From the NCBI GenBank assembly GCA_027008665.1, contig JALVEA010000250.1:1-10089 (forward strand): 10,089 nt of DNA, read 5' to 3'. A program made the translations under genes and the position numbers. Of the stretch, positions 8,901-10,089 are shown in pieces (positions within the stretch are counted from its first letter, which is position 1; each line of letters opens with the position of its first letter). The notes below the pieces were generated by a model. That model ran no database searches. It saw only the letters and a program-made list of their open reading frames with translations, and was not told where the DNA came from. Source of the stretch: Thiotrichaceae bacterium. Lineage in GTDB: Bacteria > Pseudomonadota > Gammaproteobacteria > Thiotrichales > Thiotrichaceae.

Positions 8901-9928
8901 TTAATAGCCAAACCCATTGCCACGCGCATAAAGAAAATCTGCGGTAATTCAAAACGTATTCTATCTTCCGTATGAATAAAATAACGATCATAAAGGGTTT
9001 GCAGACCGAGATAAGTAAATAGATGATCTCGTTCTGCTTTTATCGCTGCACCGAGTTTTTTAAGGTCATAATGACTAAGTTCCTCATCTAATAATTCCAA
9101 GGCAATACCACGATGGATATATTTTTCTAGTAGATCAGGATAGAGGGATTGCATCTGCGCTTGAGTGGCAGTGCTAGGGCGACCTGTAAGGAAACTAATC
9201 GCTTCACAGCGCACTCCATCTAAGAGCAAGCGAGCAGCAACATTTGAATAATTAGGCTCTTGCTCAATCATAACACGGGTTGACATCACTAATGCCGCAT
9301 TAATATCAGCTTCTGCAATACCATCAAAAATATTACGCATAGCAACTTCTAAGACCTGTTTTTCATCCACGCCTTCTAGGCCTTCGACTGATTCTTTAAT
9401 TAATTGTTGTAAGCGTTTTTCATCAAGAGGCATTAGATCACCAGAGCTTGTTTTTACTTGTAGAATAGGTTTTTTTTGAGGCTTGTTTTGTTTCGATTTT
9501 TTTTGTTCACGAATCTTAGCACGCTGTTCACGGTATAACACATAGCTACGTGCTACTTTACGCTCACCTGAACGCATCAAAGCCAGCTCAACTTGATCTT
9601 GAATATCCTCAATATGCACAATGCCACCTTCTGGCATACGACGAAATAATGAAGCTGTAATTTGCGATGTCAGTTGTTCAACCGTTTTATGTATACGCGA
9701 AGAGCCTGAGGCTATTCCTCCTTCTACATCAAGAAATGCCTTGGTAAGCGCAATCATAATTTTACTGGCATTAAACAGTGTCACAGTGCCATTACGACGA
9801 ATAACTTTATAGATATCCTCCCTGCTCTCATTTATTTGTTCTGTTTTAGCTGTGTTATTTGTATTAGTTATAGGCATATCTTCTAAAGGATATTCCTCAT
9901 TATTTTGTCCAACATCACCTGTGTCCAT
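5903..9928 (-). CDS. nrdA: Class I ribonucleoside-diphosphate reductase alpha subunit with intein
   Basis: The precursor has 1341 residues; without the intein (453-830) it has 963, normal for the Pseudomonas-type NrdA. It reduces ribonucleoside diphosphates to deoxy forms for DNA synthesis, using a radical delivered by NrdB. Order: ATP-cone at about 39-140 (YKVIRRNGTV), a Lys/Gln-rich linker, a second degenerate ATP-cone at about 156-240, then the ten-stranded barrel. Active-site residues, precursor numbering: C383 (SSCYL), N973/C975/E977 (NLCTEI), C990 (AVCNLGS), the radical-transfer pair Y1292/Y1293 (TTYYLR) and the C-terminal C1337/C1340 (ECEACQ), which re-reduce the site. The ATG is well supported by GGAGGAAG five bases upstream. 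The intein lies between C383 and C975, at NDTAVAVNQ / GGKRKGAF. The enzyme should need splicing to work. Unlike most nrdA genes it is followed by cobN rather than nrdB. Confidence 0.95.
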   Translation of the reverse strand: MDTGDVGQNNEEYPLEDMPITNTNNTAKTEQINESREDIYKVIRRNGTVTLFNASKIMIALTKAFLDVEGGIASGSSRIHKTVEQLTSQITASLFRRMPEGGIVHIEDIQDQVELALMRSGERKVARSYVLYREQRAKIREQKKSKQNKPQKKPILQVKTSSGDLMPLDEKRLQQLIKESVEGLEGVDEKQVLEVAMRNIFDGIAEADINAALVMSTRVMIEQEPNYSNVAARLLLDGVRCEAISFLTGRPSTATQAQMQSLYPDLLEKYIHRGIALELLDEELSHYDLKKLGAAIKAERDHLFTYLGLQTLYDRYFIHTEDRIRFELPQIFFMRVAMGLAINEIDREARTIEFYNLLSSFNFMSSTPTLFNSGSLRPQLSSCYLTTVPDDLAGIYNAIKDNALLSKFAGGLGNDWTSVRGLGSHIKGTNGKSQGVVPFLKVANDTAVAVNQCFAGDTPLYTADGVKAIRDIKQGDLVLGISGTYREVIERMLYNQHDPMVAVDIKHAIKPTKVTAGHPFYAIRNIPLEQANHRTLAWLEKGKVKPEWVDAGELQKGDYIAQVIPKEIIPVDDFGEDDARLYGILLGDGHLSKNSREWGVSGNPKNDKHLQFVRDYLNQRHIHFWESGRNENYIQIHWATRQAVLGDGTTGRITGAGVATLPFSYDEIYDVDHKKHIARRYSHLPHSQTLALLQGLLETDGGVSRGKEIYFTNTSYPLVEGLRYQCLRLGVPTAGQYRERENAHTGARCDGTKIHFKGTTKAYDVRIPAVKEIASRIGCQAIKKYNWLNYNGHLYSRVRSVKSIPTESFVFDLKVEGDESYMTTSALVHNGGKRKGAFCAYLETWHIDIEEFLELRKNTGDERRRTHDMNTAHWIPDLFMERVAKEQDWTLFSPDETPELHELYGKAFKKKYLEYEDKAARGEMRLFKTIKAQDLWRKMLGMLFETGHPWLTFKDPCNIRYSNQHVGVVHSSNLCTEITLHTNIDEIAVCNLGSVNLAAHTTAKGIDMKMLEKTITTAMRMLDNVIEYNYYSVPQARRSNLQHRPVGLGMMGFQDALYKLNLSYASEEAIDFADRSMEAISYFAIQGSNKLAKERGAYSTYKGSLWSQGILPIDSLDLMEKERGEYYQVDKSSTLDWDRLRASIQQYGMRNSNVMAIAPTATISNICGVSQSIEPTYQNLFVKSNLSGEFTIVNPYMVNELKQLGLWDQVMINDMKYFDGSVQPIERIPEVLKAKYLTAFEIDPRWLIEAASRRQKWIDQGQSLNLYMSKPSGAKLDNLYKLAWVRGLKTTYYLRSMGATHMEKTSDDRINPASSEDNSIASTAKAPSACSILDPECEACQ
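7439..8572 (-). mobile_element. In-frame intein in NrdA (378 residues) with non-nucleophilic +1 residue
   Basis: The intein occupies precursor residues 453-830 and keeps the nrdA frame open. Block A is CFAGDTPLYTADGVKAI, with Cys1 and the GDT..Y..DG pattern, followed by IKQGDLVLG. Block B is VTAGHPF, with Thr515 and His518 as TxxH. The endonuclease blocks follow, then block F (SFVFDLKVEGDESY) and block G (ALVHN), ending in His829-Asn830. Removing it joins VAVNQ to GGKRKGAFC, exactly the unbroken sequence of ordinary NrdA proteins, so the boundaries are firm. The odd point is that the first C-extein residue is Gly831. Class 1 splicing needs Cys, Ser or Thr there for transesterification. Either this intein splices by an unusual route, as suggested for A-type bacterial intein-like domains, or it only cleaves, or it is dead. 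A continuous coding frame with splicing blocks argues against an intron. Confidence 0.93.
7544..8206 (-). other. LAGLIDADG homing endonuclease domain within the intein
   Basis: Two copies of the dodecapeptide motif are present in the middle of the intein: LYGILLGDGHLSK, with acidic Asp588 of the precursor, and LLQGLLETDGGVSRG, with acidic Asp700. They are about 112 residues apart, the usual spacing for a monomeric two-motif enzyme. Both metal-binding acidic residues are kept, so the nuclease may still be active and able to copy the intein into intein-less nrdA alleles. The expected target is the DNA coding for the conserved VNQGGKRKG loop. Domain edges are approximate. Confidence 0.85.
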
Positions 9929-9929
9929 A

Positions 9930-9937
9930 CTTCCTCC
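9930..9937 (-). promoter_or_regulatory. Ribosome binding site of nrdA
   Basis: Read on the minus strand, GGAGGAAG ends one base before the ATG. The GGAGG core is four bases from the start codon. It is the strongest Shine-Dalgarno site in the window and fixes the nrdA start. Confidence 0.85.
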
Positions 9938-10034
9938 GCTATTTTAGGTTCATCAAAGAAAAAATTATCATCTAAAATTTAGGATAACTATTTTGCTTCT
10001 TCAAAGACCTTTCTCTTAATATTGTTATCATTTT

Positions 10035-10053
10035 ACAAATTTATAAAAGTTGT
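10035..10053 (-). promoter_or_regulatory. Imperfect palindrome and possible -10 region upstream of nrdA
   Basis: On the plus strand, ACAAATTT (10035-10042) and AAAGTTGT (10046-10053) form an inverted repeat with seven of eight positions matching around a 3-base centre. On the minus strand the same stretch carries TTATAA. This lies 18 bases downstream of TTGTGG (10070-10065), a possible -35 and -10 pair. If so, the palindrome would cover the core promoter and could be an operator. It does not fit the NrdR box pattern convincingly. This is a pattern reading only. Confidence 0.35.
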
Positions 10054-10060
10054 TTATTTT

Positions 10061-10069
10061 TTATCCACA
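10061..10069 (+). promoter_or_regulatory. DnaA box upstream of nrdA
   Basis: TTATCCACA is a perfect match to the DnaA-binding consensus TTATNCACA. It lies 132 bases upstream of the nrdA start codon and overlaps the proposed -35 element on the minus strand. DnaA boxes in the E. coli nrdAB promoter tie deoxynucleotide supply to replication initiation, so a regulatory role is plausible. A second, weaker site (TTATCCTAA, two mismatches) is readable on the minus strand at about 9979-9987. One 9-mer can occur by chance in AT-rich DNA. Confidence 0.6.
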
Positions 10070-10089
10070 ACGAGCTCTAAAAATATTTG

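Noticed and set aside
5903..9928. Class II (B12-dependent) reductase
   Set aside because: The ATP-cone arrangement, barrel wording and C-terminal ECEACQ follow class I NrdA, and the spliced length of 963 residues fits that group.
9938..10089. Cobalamin riboswitch upstream of nrdA-cobN
   Set aside because: I see no B12-box-like sequence or matching fold in the 150 bases present. A more distant element beyond the window edge cannot be excluded.
9938..10089. Pair of NrdR boxes upstream of nrdA
   Set aside because: No two sites with the expected ACAC-TATAT-TTGT-like pattern at helical spacing were found; the palindrome at 10035-10053 fits only loosely.

Overview
The window is AT-rich bacterial DNA, and its proteins look gammaproteobacterial. 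The ribonucleotide reductase large subunit is of the Pseudomonas-like type, with two ATP cones and a C-terminal ECEACQ tail, and the CobN is of the proteobacterial aerobic-pathway type. The low GC together with ankyrin-repeat proteins and an intein would suit a Thiotrichales/Beggiatoaceae-like organism. That placement is an inference from style, not from a marker gene.

Layout. The left fifth is read on the plus strand. It holds the 3' end of an SGNH/GDSL esterase of the sialate O-acetylesterase (CE6-like) type, cut by the window edge, followed by two tandem paralogous exported ankyrin-repeat proteins of 233 and about 237 residues. A strong hairpin lies between the two ankyrin genes. The second one ends tail-to-tail with the next block, and the two stop codons overlap.

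The right four fifths are read on the minus strand as an apparent two-gene unit. First comes nrdA, class I ribonucleoside-diphosphate reductase alpha subunit. Its frame is interrupted by a 378-residue intein with a LAGLIDADG endonuclease. After a 12-base gap follows cobN, the large subunit of the cobaltochelatase that inserts cobalt during aerobic cobalamin synthesis. No nrdB lies next to nrdA. The nrdA leader has a good Shine-Dalgarno site and, about 130 bases upstream, a perfect DnaA box; DnaA control of nrdAB is known in E. coli.

The most notable signal is the intein. It has the class 1 N-terminal cysteine, a TxxH block B motif and the terminal His-Asn, but the first C-extein residue is glycine, not Cys, Ser or Thr. 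Canonical splicing uses that +1 nucleophile. The insertion separates the substrate-site cysteines of NrdA, so the enzyme should be inactive unless the intein splices by another route. Next to it sits a gene of B12 synthesis, the cofactor of the alternative class II reductase. The link between the two is speculative but testable.
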